Assembly (NCBI GenBank): GCA_963971535.1
Contig: OZ020589.1
Coordinates: 77,475,706-77,539,705, forward strand
DNA length: 64,000 nt
From: Notolepis coatsorum
Taxonomy: Eukaryota; Chordata; Actinopteri; Aulopiformes; Paralepididae
Reading direction: 5' to 3'
In this document: positions 54,979 through 64,000 of the stretch, piece after piece
Layout of the letters: each line of letters starts with the position of its first letter
Position numbering within the stretch: position 1 is the stretch's first letter
Position numbers and translations under genes: made by a program
Notes under the pieces: model-generated
Told to the model about the DNA's origin: nothing
The model's database searches: none
The model's input: only the letters and a program-made list of their open reading frames with translations

Positions 54979-56407
54979 TGTAACTGAGGGGTACAATTCC
55001 CTGACTGTATTACTAGATATGATACTTACTACCACTACCTTTGTACTTAATATTCGGCCACCCAGTACTCGGCATAAATATATTATGATGAACACTGTCA
55101 CGTAGATGAAACGGATCCAACACAAATGTACGAATTAGAAATAGGTCTTTATTTCTACACAGCGATGGTGTGTAGAGCAAGCACTTAATCAAATCAATCA
55201 CATTTATGAATGGGAATTAGTATGCACTTTTATGGCAAGAGTATTCGTCGGTATATCAATAGAGAATGTCCAATCTCTGAAGGCGCAGGTGGTACATATA
55301 CGACCTGGAATAGTTAAGGAATAACAGCAATGATACTTTAATGATTATAGAACTGGATACACTAGGGGGGGATTCCGGTCGCTTGTAAGACAACTGGAGA
55401 AGGGGGGGGGGGGTAGAGTCTGGCTGTATCCGTCTGGCCGAGGGTATCCTGGGAGAACCCACGGTTGTGCGGCTCGGTGCCTCAGCGATCCTCGATCCAC
55501 AGATGAAAGCAGTTGGACTCTCTGTGGGCCGGCTTCCTTCGGTCCACGATGGAGAGACGTGAAGCGACCTCGTCGTGTAGAGCGTCTCCTCACCTGTCGT
55601 CCTCTCCGGGGGGGGGTTTTCCAACACACGGCAGTGTTGGTCTTTATCCATAGAATAATCACTGTATACAAAGCATAATCCGTGCCTGGGAAGGCGGGCT
55701 GTCGTCGGTAGAATAATCCGGTATGCAGGTCCACTCGCTCGTCGGCTCTGGGGCTCCTCGGGTGCAGCCTCACATGGGGTCGGCCACCCTGGATAAGCAG
55801 CCAGTTCTCTGCCCGAAACGATGGGGTACTGACTACGATAGTATTCTCACCGCACGAAGCACTATATATTAACAGACTATTATTAGCTTAATAGACTACG
55901 TCCAACTCGACGATATAGTGCCAAATATGACTATTCAAATATTAATATATACGATGTCTCAATACCGATGGTAGGCCGAACTTGGCCTTACTCCCACACG
56001 TGGCGTCGCGGGGAGGCTTTACGTCTGTGACTCTATTGGAGGGTAAGAAACTGGACTAAAAAGGAAGTCCTACTTTAGTAGCGCAGTATATATACGCACT
56101 ATGAACAAATAGTACCGTTAGTGGTGCGGTAGCCAGATTCCTACGCGGAACTAGGACTTGTTCGTACATGTTGAGCGGTACGTTTGAACTGGGTCTGGGG
56201 GGTATGGCAGCCTGGCACCAAGGTCTCGACCAATAGTAGAATGGAGACTATTATGGGATGTTCAGTAGGCTAGAATGGATATTCAATGCTCATTGTACAA
56301 GGAATATACAAGGGATATCAGGGAATATTAGAGAATATACAAATACAATTAAATATATATATATAATAAATATATATATATTCGGTTTAATCTGGCCCTT
56401 CACAACA
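54979..56407 (-). repeat. BEL 5' LTR
   Basis: 1,429 bp, nearly identical to 47284-48715. Differences seen include AGAGCG/AGAACG, ACCCTGG/ACCCAGG, ATATATAC/ATATACAC, CCTACG/CCTATG and GCTCATT/GCATATT. The TATA-like motif is at 56087-56094; it would drive transcription leftward. Confidence 0.93.
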
Positions 56408-56988
56408 CTAACTATGTTGATCTTTGTGACCTCAGAGACTGTCATCCTACAGTCATTATTTCCGACGTGTATAACAATATGGTCGAATTTATCTTCAGTG
56501 GGTGGGATATGTGGGTTACCTTTTGCCTCGACTATGCTATTCGCCAGAAATCTCAGGTTGGCTTCAATGTCGGTAGCTCTGGCTCCCCCATAACATTTGA
56601 TCTCGGCTGGCTTACCTAGCTTAATATGCCGGGTGATGGAGTCGCCAATCACAAGGATGGGAAGACGGGGTTGCAGTGGAGGCCGCTGCGTACTGGGACC
56701 GGAACCCGCAACACGTGTAAAATCATGTTGCGGAGCAGGTGCTGTTGAGGCCGAGGGCGAGCGGTTACACTGCCGCTCCGTAATGGGCGCAAAGGCCTTG
56801 TCCTGAGCACTATGTCTGGGACTCTCCAGACGAGAAGACCTCGCTAGAGGCTCCTCAGAAAAGCCTATAGTGTCCGAGACGTCTAAAGCCAACTGTTTTC
56901 CTGACTCAAGTTCAAGGACACGACTCTCTAACAGAGTTAACCTTTCTAGGAGAGAGGGACAGACAGGACAGACAGAACACATAGCCAA
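56408..56988 (-). pseudogene. L2 ORF1 (SGNH/esterase-like), N-terminal part
   Basis: It starts [13 protein letters not shown] leucine-rich coiled-coil-like stretch ([16 protein letters not shown]) and a Ser/Pro-rich linker are followed by the SGNH motifs [16 protein letters not shown] (GDS) and [14 protein letters not shown] (G-x-N-D), ending in VTKINIVS where BEL is inserted. The remaining motif with the catalytic His is at 47005-47283. Confidence 0.83.
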
Positions 56989-57346
56989 GCTTACACCAGG
57001 TAGAGCAGGAACAAATAAAGATACGAAGTACTATGGATCAACTGCTAAAGGCTATGTGTATGAAGCCGATTGAAGGTTTAGCTAAGGAGCTAAAACCAGT
57101 GGGTCGAGTAAGTTGACAAGCTAACAAGGCAAGACCAGAAAATGCAGGTACAAAGGAGTGGCCTGCTAGAGGAGGGCAGGTGAGGGGCAGTAGATACTCT
57201 AATGCACTCGGTTGCCTCCTCGGATAACTCCAGCAGGAAAACTCCAAGTCTTTGTCTGTCTTAGTCGGTCGCCGGCGCTCTGCTGGCGCTTAGATAGGCT
57301 ACAATTAAATCCCTGATTAATATTGTCCCACACCTGTAGGGGGCTG
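56989..57346 (-). other. L2 5' UTR between ORF1 and tandem units
   Basis: A non-coding leader of the L2 element; no separate gene seen. Confidence 0.55.
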
Positions 57347-57916
57347 GTCTCTGAGTGATTGGACTAATTACACAGGCTGCTCAAGTCAGACCCAATAGGG
57401 TGAAGAGAGCCTGATTGATTGAGAACAAACAATTATCAAAATATACAATGGATTGAGTACTAACTTACATTACTCAGCAAGATCACAGTGAAGTCAGCTC
57501 AGGTTTTAGAGAAATGTGTGCAACAGGCAACTGTATTTAACACAAGCCTTGCCTCTAAGTGATTGGACTAATTACACAGGCTGCTCAAGTCAGACCCAAT
57601 AGGGTGAAGAGAGCCTGATTGATTGAGAACAAACAATTATCAAAATATACAATGGATTGAGTACTAACTTACATTACTCAGCAAGATCACAGTGAAGTCA
57701 GCTCAGGTTTTAGAGAAATGTGTGCAACAGGCAACTGTATTTAACACAAGCCTTGCCTCTAAGTGATTGGACTAATTACACAGGCTGCTCAAGTCAAACC
57801 CAATAGGGTGAAGAGAGCCTGATTGATTGAGAACAAACAATTATCAAAATATACAATGGATTGAGTACTAACTTACATTACTCAGCAAGATCACAGTGAA
57901 GTCAGCTCAGGTTTTA
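57347..57916 (-). repeat. 204-bp tandem units at the L2 5' end
   Basis: GTGATTGGACTAATTACACAGG recurs at 57355, 57559 and 57763, exactly 204 bp apart, giving about 2.8 units. The units are nearly identical; the first differs just before this word. Their position at the very 5' end is like the tandem promoter units of other LINEs, so a regulatory role is possible but not shown. Confidence 0.85.
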
Positions 57917-58330
57917 GACCCAAACCCAATCGTTCTCGGCATGCCTTGGCTAAAGCTACACAACCCTGTAATAAATTGGCCAACGGGCTCAGTAACGAGC
58001 TGGAGTGCTCACTGTCACGCCTCTTGTCTCCGGTCGGCGCGGTCACCACTGGGGGCCACTGGTTCTCCCGTTCCCAACGAACCTGTTGACCTTTCGACTG
58101 TTCCTCCAATTTACCACGACCTAGAGGCTGTTTAGCAAACAACAAGCTCTCTCCCTACCTCCTCATCGCCAGTACGACTGTGCTATAGACCTGCTCCCGG
58201 GAGCCCCGCTCCCCGCTAGCCGCCTGTTTAACCTCTCACGCCCAGAGAGAGAGTCTATGGAGAAGTAAAGTCCCTGGCCTCGGGCATTATTACCCCCTCC
58301 ACCTCTCCTGTCGGCGCGGGCTTCTTTTTT
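57917..58330 (+). pseudogene. gypsy protease end to RT start
   Basis: Directly after the L2, the frame reads NPIVLGMPWLKLHNPVINW (end of protease), then a linker [11 protein letters not shown] (the YHDL motif before RT). After a stop at 58134-58136 the remaining linker is shifted, and [20 protein letters not shown] runs into the RT frame. Confidence 0.82.
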
Positions 58331-58800
58331 GTGTCAAAGAAGGACCACTCCCTTCGCCCCTGTATTGACTACCGGGGTCTCAATAACATCACGGTTAAGA
58401 ACAAGTACCCCCTGCCTTTGATTAACTCTGCTTTCGAACCCCTGCAAGGTGCCACCATTTTCTCAAAGTTGGATCTCAGAAATGCCTATCATCTGGTCAA
58501 CATCCGGGAGGGGGACGAATGGAAGACGGCCTTCAAGACCCCGCTCGGCCACTTTGAGTACAAGGTGATGCCTTTTGGGTTGACCAACGCCCCTGCTGTC
58601 TTCCAGGCCCTTGTCAATGACGTTCTCTGTGATGTCCTGAACCGCTCTGTCTTTGTCTACCTGAACGACATTCTGATTTTCTCCCGCTCCATGGAGGAGC
58701 ACATCCAGCATGTCCGCCGGGTCCTCCAGCGCCTACTAGAGAACAAGCTGTTCGTCAAGGCGGAGAAATGTGAGTTCCACGTCCTTCCTCCTGCCTGGTG
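58331..58800 (+). pseudogene. gypsy reverse transcriptase, catalytic Asp changed
   Basis: RT blocks are intact: [60 protein letters not shown]. The catalytic motif reads [10 protein letters not shown] instead of YLDD, so the first of the two catalytic aspartates is Asn (AAC at about 58663). The RT ends at EKCEFHVL, and RNase H is missing through a deletion that fuses it out of frame to the integrase part. Confidence 0.88.
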
Positions 58801-60120
58801 GCCGCCGCCACCTGGGAGATCCAGTCTGTCGTCCGGGAGGCCCAGCGCGTCCAGCCTGATCCAGGTAACGGCCCACCTAACCGGCTTTTTGTCCCCGACC
58901 TTGTCCGCTCCCAGGTGCTCGAGTGGGTCCACGCCTCCCGGTTCGCCTGTCATCCTGGGATCAACCGTACCTTGTCCCTGCTGAAGCGACACTTCTGGTG
59001 GGTCACCATGAGGGAGGACACCCGCGACTTCGTCCTTGCGTGCACCGTCTGTGCCCGTGGAAAGGCTTCCCACCAACCACCAGCCGGGCTCCTCAGGCCG
59101 CTCCCTGTTCCCGGTCGGCCTTGGTCGCACGTCGCCCTGGACTTCGTCACTGGACTGCCTCCTTCACACGGTAACACTGTCATTCTCACCATCGTGGAAC
59201 GGTTCTCAAAGGCCGTGCATTTTGTCGCTCTCCCCAAACTCCCCTTTGCTACAGAAACCGCGGAGTCGCTGGGGGCCACGGTCAGCCTCTCCTCCGGGTT
59301 CCACCCGCAGACCAACGGTCAATCGGAGCGGGCCAACCAGGACCTGGGATCCGCCCTCCGCTGCGTGACCACCCGGGACCCCTCCGGCTGGAGTACATTC
59401 CTGCCGTGGATTGAGTACGCCCACAACTCGCTGTCCTCCGCGGCCACAGGTCAGTCTCCCTTTGAGTCCTCCCTGGGCTACCAACCCCCACTGTTCCCTG
59501 CACAGGAAGAGGAGATCGCCGTGCCTTCGGTGCAGGACCACCTTCGCCGCTGCAGGAGGATATGGGAGGACACGAGGGCTGCGCTGCTCCGCACCGATGA
59601 GCAGAACCGTCGCTTCGCCGACCGCCACCGGACTCCGGCTCCCGACTACCAACCAGGTCAGATGGTTTGGCTCTCGTCCCGAGACCTTCCACTCAAGTCC
59701 TTGTCCCGCAAACTCACCCCCCGTTTTGTTGGTCCGTATAAAATCCTGTCCGTTATCAACCCCTCGGCCGTTAAGCTTCAGCTCCCCGCCATCATGCGCA
59801 TTCACCCCTCCTTCCATGTGTCGCAGCTGAAGCCGGTTCTCTCCAGTCCCCTGTCTCCTCCTGCTCCAGAGCCTCCTCCTCCGCTGATCATCGATGACCA
59901 CCCGGCCTACATTGTCCACCAGCTGCTGGACGTGCGTCCCCGTGGTCGTGGGTACCAATACCTCGTGGACTGGGAGGGCTACGGCCCAGAGGAGCGCAGC
60001 TGGGTCTCCCGAGGGATGATCCTGGATTCGTCCGGGATTTCCATCGCCGTCACCCGGACAAGCCTGGGGGCCCGCCAGGAAGCGCCCGTCGAGGGGGGGA
60101 TCCTGTCACGATCAGAGCTT
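58800..60120 (+). pseudogene. gypsy integrase and chromodomain, with deletions
   Basis: The frame covers an HH-CC zinc region ([29 protein letters not shown]) and the first catalytic Asp ([13 protein letters not shown]). A deletion after PFATETAE removes the second catalytic Asp; it resumes at [20 protein letters not shown] (with the Glu). The GPY/F-like C-terminal part is [14 protein letters not shown] chromodomain is visible at 59899-60040: [20 protein letters not shown] then [13 protein letters not shown]. Chromodomains of this class direct insertion to heterochromatin in related elements. The polypurine tract GAGGGGGGGAT is at 60091-60101. Confidence 0.87.
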
Positions 60121-60709
60121 GTGTCTGCCAGATGAGGAGCAATCAGCGCGGCTGCAAGAGATCACCTCATCAAGCGTTCCCTACTTCAACTGGCAGAACC
60201 CGTCATCCAACGTCGCAGTGTTAAACTGCCTACCGAGGTACGACGCCGCTACCTGAAGACCAGCTGTAACTACCCCTGTTTATGCTTGCCCTAACCTTCT
60301 GTTTCTTGTGCCCCAGGACTTCGCTCCAGCGTCCTTCCACCCTGACGTCTCGAGCTCCAGCGTCCTTGCACCCTGACGTCTCGAGCTCCAGCGTCCTTCC
60401 ACCCTGACGTCTCGAGCCCCAGCGTCCTTCCACCCTGACGTCTCGAGCCCCGCAAAGAGGACTCCTGCTCGCTCTCAAGCGCAAGACCTGTGTCCTATCT
60501 CTCTCGCTGCCGACAGCTGCACTGGAGTGCACCTGCTCTCATTCTTCTCCCCCCCAAGAACATTATAACCTCCGTGTTGTTCACATATCTGTTTCACATT
60601 CCTGTTATACTCTGCTTGGTTGGGAAGAATAATTAAAGAACCTTAAACCGCTCCATTCTCTCCTCCTGTGTTTTGCTATTGGGCTCCGCAAGAACCCCCC
60701 ATCCTCACA
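60104..60709 (+). repeat. 3' LTR of the gypsy element
   Basis: 606 bp from TGTCACGATCAG to CCTCACA. It contains the same 31-bp minisatellite as the 5' LTR (60325-60440) and is followed by the ATGTT duplication at 60710-60714. Confidence 0.92.
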
Positions 60710-61480
60710 ATGTTGCTGTGTCCAAAAACCCAAGCCAGCTGCCTGTATTACAAAACAAAACTACAGGTCCATAACTTTACCCTCCATGACTTGAAATCAA
60801 AGGAAGGGTACTGCTACATGTGAGGCGATCTCAGAAGCGAAGTATTCGCACACCTTCAATATCGTCAAATTAAAGGTGTGATCAAAGATCATTCAGAAAT
60901 CAAGGAGGGGGTAGTGTGGAGCGATGGTTGTGGCTATCAGAACTGCAATGCAAATGTGGCTAATGCATTTTCCGAGCTTGCCAGGAAATATGTGATACTA
61001 ATAACACAGAAGTACCTTGTTGCAGGACACACACAAATGGAGTGTGACAGCATGCATAGTTACATTGAACGTAACATTATTACAGATACCATCACCCCGA
61101 GAGACTACATGATCATACTCCAGACTGCTAGAATCAGACCATCACCCTACCATGTGAAGTTGGTCAAGCATGATGAAATCCTGAAATTGAATGGCTCTTA
61201 CATCCTCAGCATCAGACCAGGCAAAAAAGCTGGAGATGTGACTACATCATTTGTGGGCTCTTCAGTATAGCAGTGATGGCAAGGTCAATTACAAGCTATC
61301 CTTCTAGGAGAACTCATGGGAAGCACTGCCACAGAGGGTCCAGGTGCCAAACGAGCCGGTGACATGGATTAGAATGTTTCCACATGCTCTGCCAATCATG
61401 GAGAGGACGTTTCAGGACCTTCAGTCATGCCCACCAACTGACATCACTTCTTCAATAATTTGCCACATAAATAGGCATCA
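60710..61480 (+). pseudogene. Transposase-like gene, main remnant
   Basis: Continuing from 35241, the frame reads LYYKTKLQVHNFTLHDLKSK, then a stop at TACATGTGA (60819-60821), GDLRSEVFAHLQY, VVWSDGCGYQNCNANVANAF, KYLVAGHTQMECDSMHSYIE and PRDYMIILQTARI, ending at 61266. A C-terminal part with shifts follows (SDGKVNYKLSF; LPQRVQVPNE; HHFFNNLPH in another frame). The spaced acidic residues (D of SDG, E and D of MECD) look like a DDE-type nuclease core. I recognise the pattern as an orphan transposase-like family found in fish and invertebrates but cannot name it. Confidence 0.55.
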
Positions 61481-61489
61481 ATCAATAGC

Positions 61490-61936
61490 TACAATAAAAA
61501 CCCAGCAAAGAAGAGCTGGAGGGAGAAGTGAGGAGAGGAACATGTCTCCTCAGTGTGTGATTTACTTGCCATTTGTTTGATTTTGAGTGATTTAGCACCC
61601 TTAAGTGCGTGTGTTTTGCGCCTGTTATTTGCTCCATCTTTGCGACCTATTCACTAAAGATATTGCGTGGATGATATACTAGCTCCTGATATCTGTCAGT
61701 GCAGTTGGCTCACAGAGCAGCAATTTGCCCCTGATATGGTAAAATAGTATAAATACAGCCCATGTAACAGTATGCTAGTATGCCTCCTTAGGATAATGGC
61801 AGACAGAAAACAGAAGCTTAAAATTAATCTGATCATGAATTGGAAGTCGTTACGAATCAATGCTGTAGCTCTTCTAGTCCTTGGGTGGGCAAATTCTAGA
61901 TGTGATTTTTTTTTACTCCTATACATCCCTAGATTG
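61490..61936. other. No gene recognised
   Basis: AT-rich sequence without coding, RNA or repeat signature. Confidence 0.45.
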
Positions 61937-62330
61937 TGTTTTCATATGATAGACAGTGAGTGCATGCTTACCAACTGTCAGTCTGCAACACTACTATCAC
62001 CGACATCTAAGAAGGGAGATCCTCCCTTGAATGGCCCTTCTAAGGTTTCTCGCCTCCACACTGCCTGTGGTGAATTTTTTTTCCTATTGTTCGGTTTTAG
62101 TGAGTTTTTCCTTACCTTCGCGTGGGGTATGTCTGGGAGTGTTTGCATTCATTCATTTATTTTGCTTTTATTTAAAATGTGTTGGACCTTATGGTGTTCT
62201 TGTTTTGTTCTTGACTTATTGTTATGTTTCTTCTTGACTTGTTTAAAGAAGACGTGTCTGGCCCATGGGGACATTAACGTGTGTTGTCGGGCCTTACAAA
62301 TAAATTTGATTTGATTTGATTTGAGTTAAC
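61937..62330 (+). mobile_element. L2-type 3' UTR fragment with TTTGA tail
   Basis: It is nearly identical in layout to 40793-41170 read from the other strand: CTAAGAAGGGAGATCC, CCTTACCTTCGCGTGGGGTATGTCTGGG, ACATTAACGTGTGTTGTCGGG and the tail AATAAATTTGATTTGATTTGA. Only the last 390 bp are present, a typical 5'-truncated insertion. The short frames here are UTR sequence. Confidence 0.83.
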
Positions 62331-62669
62331 AAAAACAATTTTTCTCAAAATAAGTATGTGGGCAGTGGCTAGTTCTAGCGGAAGCCGAACTAGAATGGAG
62401 AAGTAAGACAACTCCTTCCCTCCACTAGTCTGAGGGTCCACCTTGGGCAAGTGTTAGTACCCTCTTAAGCAGGGGCGGGGCTAGGGGGTGGCTACCTGGG
62501 CTCAAGCCCTGAATGTTTTCTGAAAAGCCCCGAATCTATTTAAAAAAATATATATATATATATATAATTTTTTTTTTTTTCACAATTAATCGTTGTTACA
62601 TGAAAATATGTTTGCACCAGATTTAGCAGAAGCTAATTTCCATCTGTAGTCTATCCAGCTGCTAACTGT

Positions 62670-63707
62670 ATTTGAGTGAGTTAAGTCTTGGTGTTATGGT
62701 AGACTCAGACCTAAGCTTTAAATCACCAACAAGTTGACAAAAACATTATTCTTCCACCTTAGAAAGATTGCTAAAGTACGGCCATTTATAAATCAAAAGG
62801 ACGCTGAAAACCAGATCCATACCTTTATCTCAAGCCGACTCGACTACTGTAATGCACTCCTTACCGGCCTCCCGAAAAAATACGATGATAACTATTTTAT
62901 TGCAATGCACTATTGCATTATTTTATTCTATTTTACTAACTATTTTATTGCACTGCACTATTTTACTTTGTATCAGTGATAATCAAACCGTAAACAAAGA
63001 CGCATATTAACACTTTCAGCGCCAGATGGCGCTGTTTACTGTTACTGTTGAAAGGCCAGCGCCTTTTACCATGGGGATACGTGGCTGTGTTTGCAGGCCT
63101 AAAGCTATATTATATATTATAGCTATGGATCTAATAATATAGTCGATTGTCATTGAGTTTCTTCCGGTCAAGATGCAAAAAACAGATCATTTTTCCATCC
63201 ATACATTTCCGTTTTATACCGTCGTGAATATGAGTGTAGTTTCAGGGTGGTCTGGTGTCATTTCCAAAATGACAGACACCAAGCCACATCGTTTCAAATG
63301 GAGTGCAATAGCGGCCGCAAGGTGTTAGGCGGCGGTATTGGACTTTTGAGATCTCAGACCCATCCCCAGTGATAACACAGGCTGCCGGCATGTCTTTATG
63401 AATGGAAATATCGAATAAAAGAAACAACGATGAAAACCCGACTATACTCTGGTTTTCGGGGGTCCTGGCGCTCAACGTTCGGCGAGTTAACCCTAGATCT
63501 TAGATCCTAATATGAAAAACGATGTGATTTAATGTTCTATGTCTTACCTTGACTTTGTCTATTTTACTGCTATCTATTTTATGCTTTATGTCTGCACTTT
63601 ATGCATTACTCTTGATCTGCCAATGTTGTGCTCATTATGCCTTTTTGTACTGCTGTGAAGCACTTTGAGCTGCAATTCTTGTATGAAAGGTGCTATACAA
63701 ATACAGT

Positions 63708-63760
<53 letters not shown>
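62670..63760 (+). mobile_element. L2-type LINE fragment inside hAT, split by a MITE
   Basis: The left part encodes the L2 C-terminal words LGVMVDSDLSFKS, FFHLRKIAKVRPFINQKDAE and ISSRLDYCNALLTGLPKKYD (62690-62890). The right part (63491-63760) is the 3' UTR: AAGCACTTTGAGCTGCAATTCTTG and GTGCTATACAAATA, ending in (ATT)n at 63710-63755. The intervening coding sequence is deleted and the MITE sits at 63007-63490. Confidence 0.8.
63007..63490. mobile_element. TTAA-flanked MITE (piggyBac-like), copy C
   Basis: It is bounded by TTAA at 63007-63010 and 63487-63490. The ends TTAACACTTTCAGCGCCAG and, from the right, TTAACTCGCCGAACGTTGAGCGCCAG share TTAAC and AGCGCCAG with a small gap. It is the most complete of the copies related to 20443-23253. 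Non-coding. Confidence 0.72.
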
Positions 63761-63761
<1 letters not shown>

Positions 63762-63953
63762 ATTATTGTTTGCTTCATTAATTAAAGGGTGTGAATTTAA
63801 GTGTTCTCTAGTGCCTTTTGTCCGCTTTAAGGTGGTGGTATAAGTTAAAGGTTGTGGTGTCGAAGAAAAAAAATTCCGTGCCCGCTCGCGCAGGCACCTG
63901 TCTGGGCTAAGCCCCAGATCTCCTACAATCCTAAATCCACCCCTGCTCTTAAG

Positions 63954-64000
63954 CCTCCCTACATAGGGATACAGGGTGCCGCACTGCCTTGTGTGTGTGC
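63954..64000. other. Right edge, nothing seen
   Basis: 47 bp beyond the hAT duplication; too short to classify. Confidence 0.4.

Larger units (their letters stand above)
47284..56407 (-). mobile_element. BEL/Pao LTR retrotransposon, young
   Basis: The 9.1-kb element has two LTRs of about 1,430 bp, a tRNA-Tyr primer site, gag-protease and pol. It is oriented on the minus strand and inserted in L2 ORF1. The two LTRs differ by about six substitutions plus length changes in G and TA runs (by eye), which means a recent insertion. A single in-frame TGA separates gag-protease from pol; otherwise the coding region is open. Confidence 0.95.
40793..57916 (-). mobile_element. L2-type LINE with Rex1 and BEL insertions
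   Basis: Read leftward: a 5' region with 204-bp tandem units (57916-57347), ORF1 (56988-56408, then 47283-47005 after the BEL element), the interval with the Rex1 insertion, ORF2 (45020-about 42090) and a long 3' UTR with minisatellites ending in (TTTGA)n at 40793. It is nearly full length, with few coding defects (a stop and a frameshift in ORF2), so it was probably active not long before it was broken. Confidence 0.87.
35242..60709 (+). mobile_element. Ty3/gypsy chromodomain element with nested insertions (25.5 kb)
   Basis: One LTR retrotransposon is bounded by matching LTRs (TGTCACG...CTCACA) and a 5-bp duplication. Without nested insertions the internal part runs gag (37346-37672, 39798-40470), protease (40476-40790, 57917-58000), RT (58320-58790) and integrase plus chromodomain (58800-60120). 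RNase H and parts of integrase are deleted. The inserted elements are hAT (35409-36886), an L2 (37673-39797), and a second L2 (40793-57916) that itself hosts Rex1 and BEL. LTR divergence is roughly ten substitutions in 600 bp by eye. Confidence 0.9.
62470..63945. mobile_element. hAT non-autonomous element with nested contents
   Basis: The ends are CAGGGGCGGGGCTAGG at the left and CTAAATCCACCCCTG at the right, with a perfect 8-bp duplication CTCTTAAG (62462-62469, 63946-63953). Inside are (TA)n/T-runs (62545-62580), an L2-type fragment and the piggyBac-like MITE. No transposase is present. Confidence 0.87.

Noticed and set aside
59206-59958. 250-codon open frame on the minus strand opposite the gypsy integrase
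   Set aside because: It is a shadow of the GC-rich integrase frame, which has clear family motifs on the plus strand.

Overview
The window looks like nuclear DNA of a ray-finned (teleost) fish, and almost all of it is transposable-element sequence. The evidence is the mix of Rex1-type, L2-type and L1-type LINEs, DIRS-like tyrosine-recombinase retroelements, BEL/Pao and Ty3/gypsy LTR elements, hAT and TTAA-flanked (piggyBac-like) non-autonomous DNA elements, long TG and ATT microsatellites, vertebrate-type 5S rRNA sequences and a tRNA-Tyr primer site. I see no intact host gene. The only host-like or orphan coding remnants are a frameshifted immunoglobulin-type domain (27.4-27.9 kb, minus) and a transposase-like gene broken by the gypsy element (just before 35.24 kb and after 60.71 kb).

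Layout, 0-20 kb: a 95-bp minisatellite (0.65-1.2 and 6.65-6.94 kb) is split by a 5.45-kb DIRS-like non-autonomous element. That element has inverted terminal repeats and an internal complementary region, but contains 5S rRNA-like sequences where reverse transcriptase and recombinase would be expected. It is followed by a long fold-back MITE (8.1-8.8 kb), a decayed minus-strand LINE (8.9-10.9 kb), TTAA-flanked and other TIR MITEs (10.9-13.8 kb) and a broken Rex1-like LINE (14.4-17.7 kb).

20-35 kb: two L1-like LINE 3' halves with 16-17 bp target duplications (one inserted in an older piggyBac-like MITE, one in an LTR-like sequence), a hAT element with a 72-unit TG microsatellite, the Ig-domain remnant, a second copy of the fold-back MITE, and a 3'-truncated autonomous DIRS-like element with gag, RT, RNase H and part of the tyrosine recombinase. 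The DIRS pol is interrupted by a 134-bp inverted copy of a gypsy-LTR/hAT junction that also occurs 4 kb downstream.

35.2-60.7 kb: one Ty3/gypsy chromodomain element (LTRs 605-606 bp, 5-bp duplication ATGTT) swollen to 25.5 kb by nested insertions. These are a hAT element in its 5' LTR, a 5'-truncated L2 in gag, and a long minus-strand L2 in protease. That L2 carries a Rex1-like insertion between its ORFs and, inside ORF1, a young BEL/Pao element (LTRs of about 1.43 kb with about six substitutions, 5-bp duplication CTAAC, tRNA-Tyr primer site). The relative order is transposase-like gene, gypsy, L2, BEL.

60.7-64 kb: the rest of the transposase-like gene, an L2-type 3' end, and a hAT element (8-bp duplication CTCTTAAG) that contains an L2 fragment which itself contains a piggyBac-like MITE.

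All boundaries were read by eye. Percent identities and family names are judgements from motifs, not search results.
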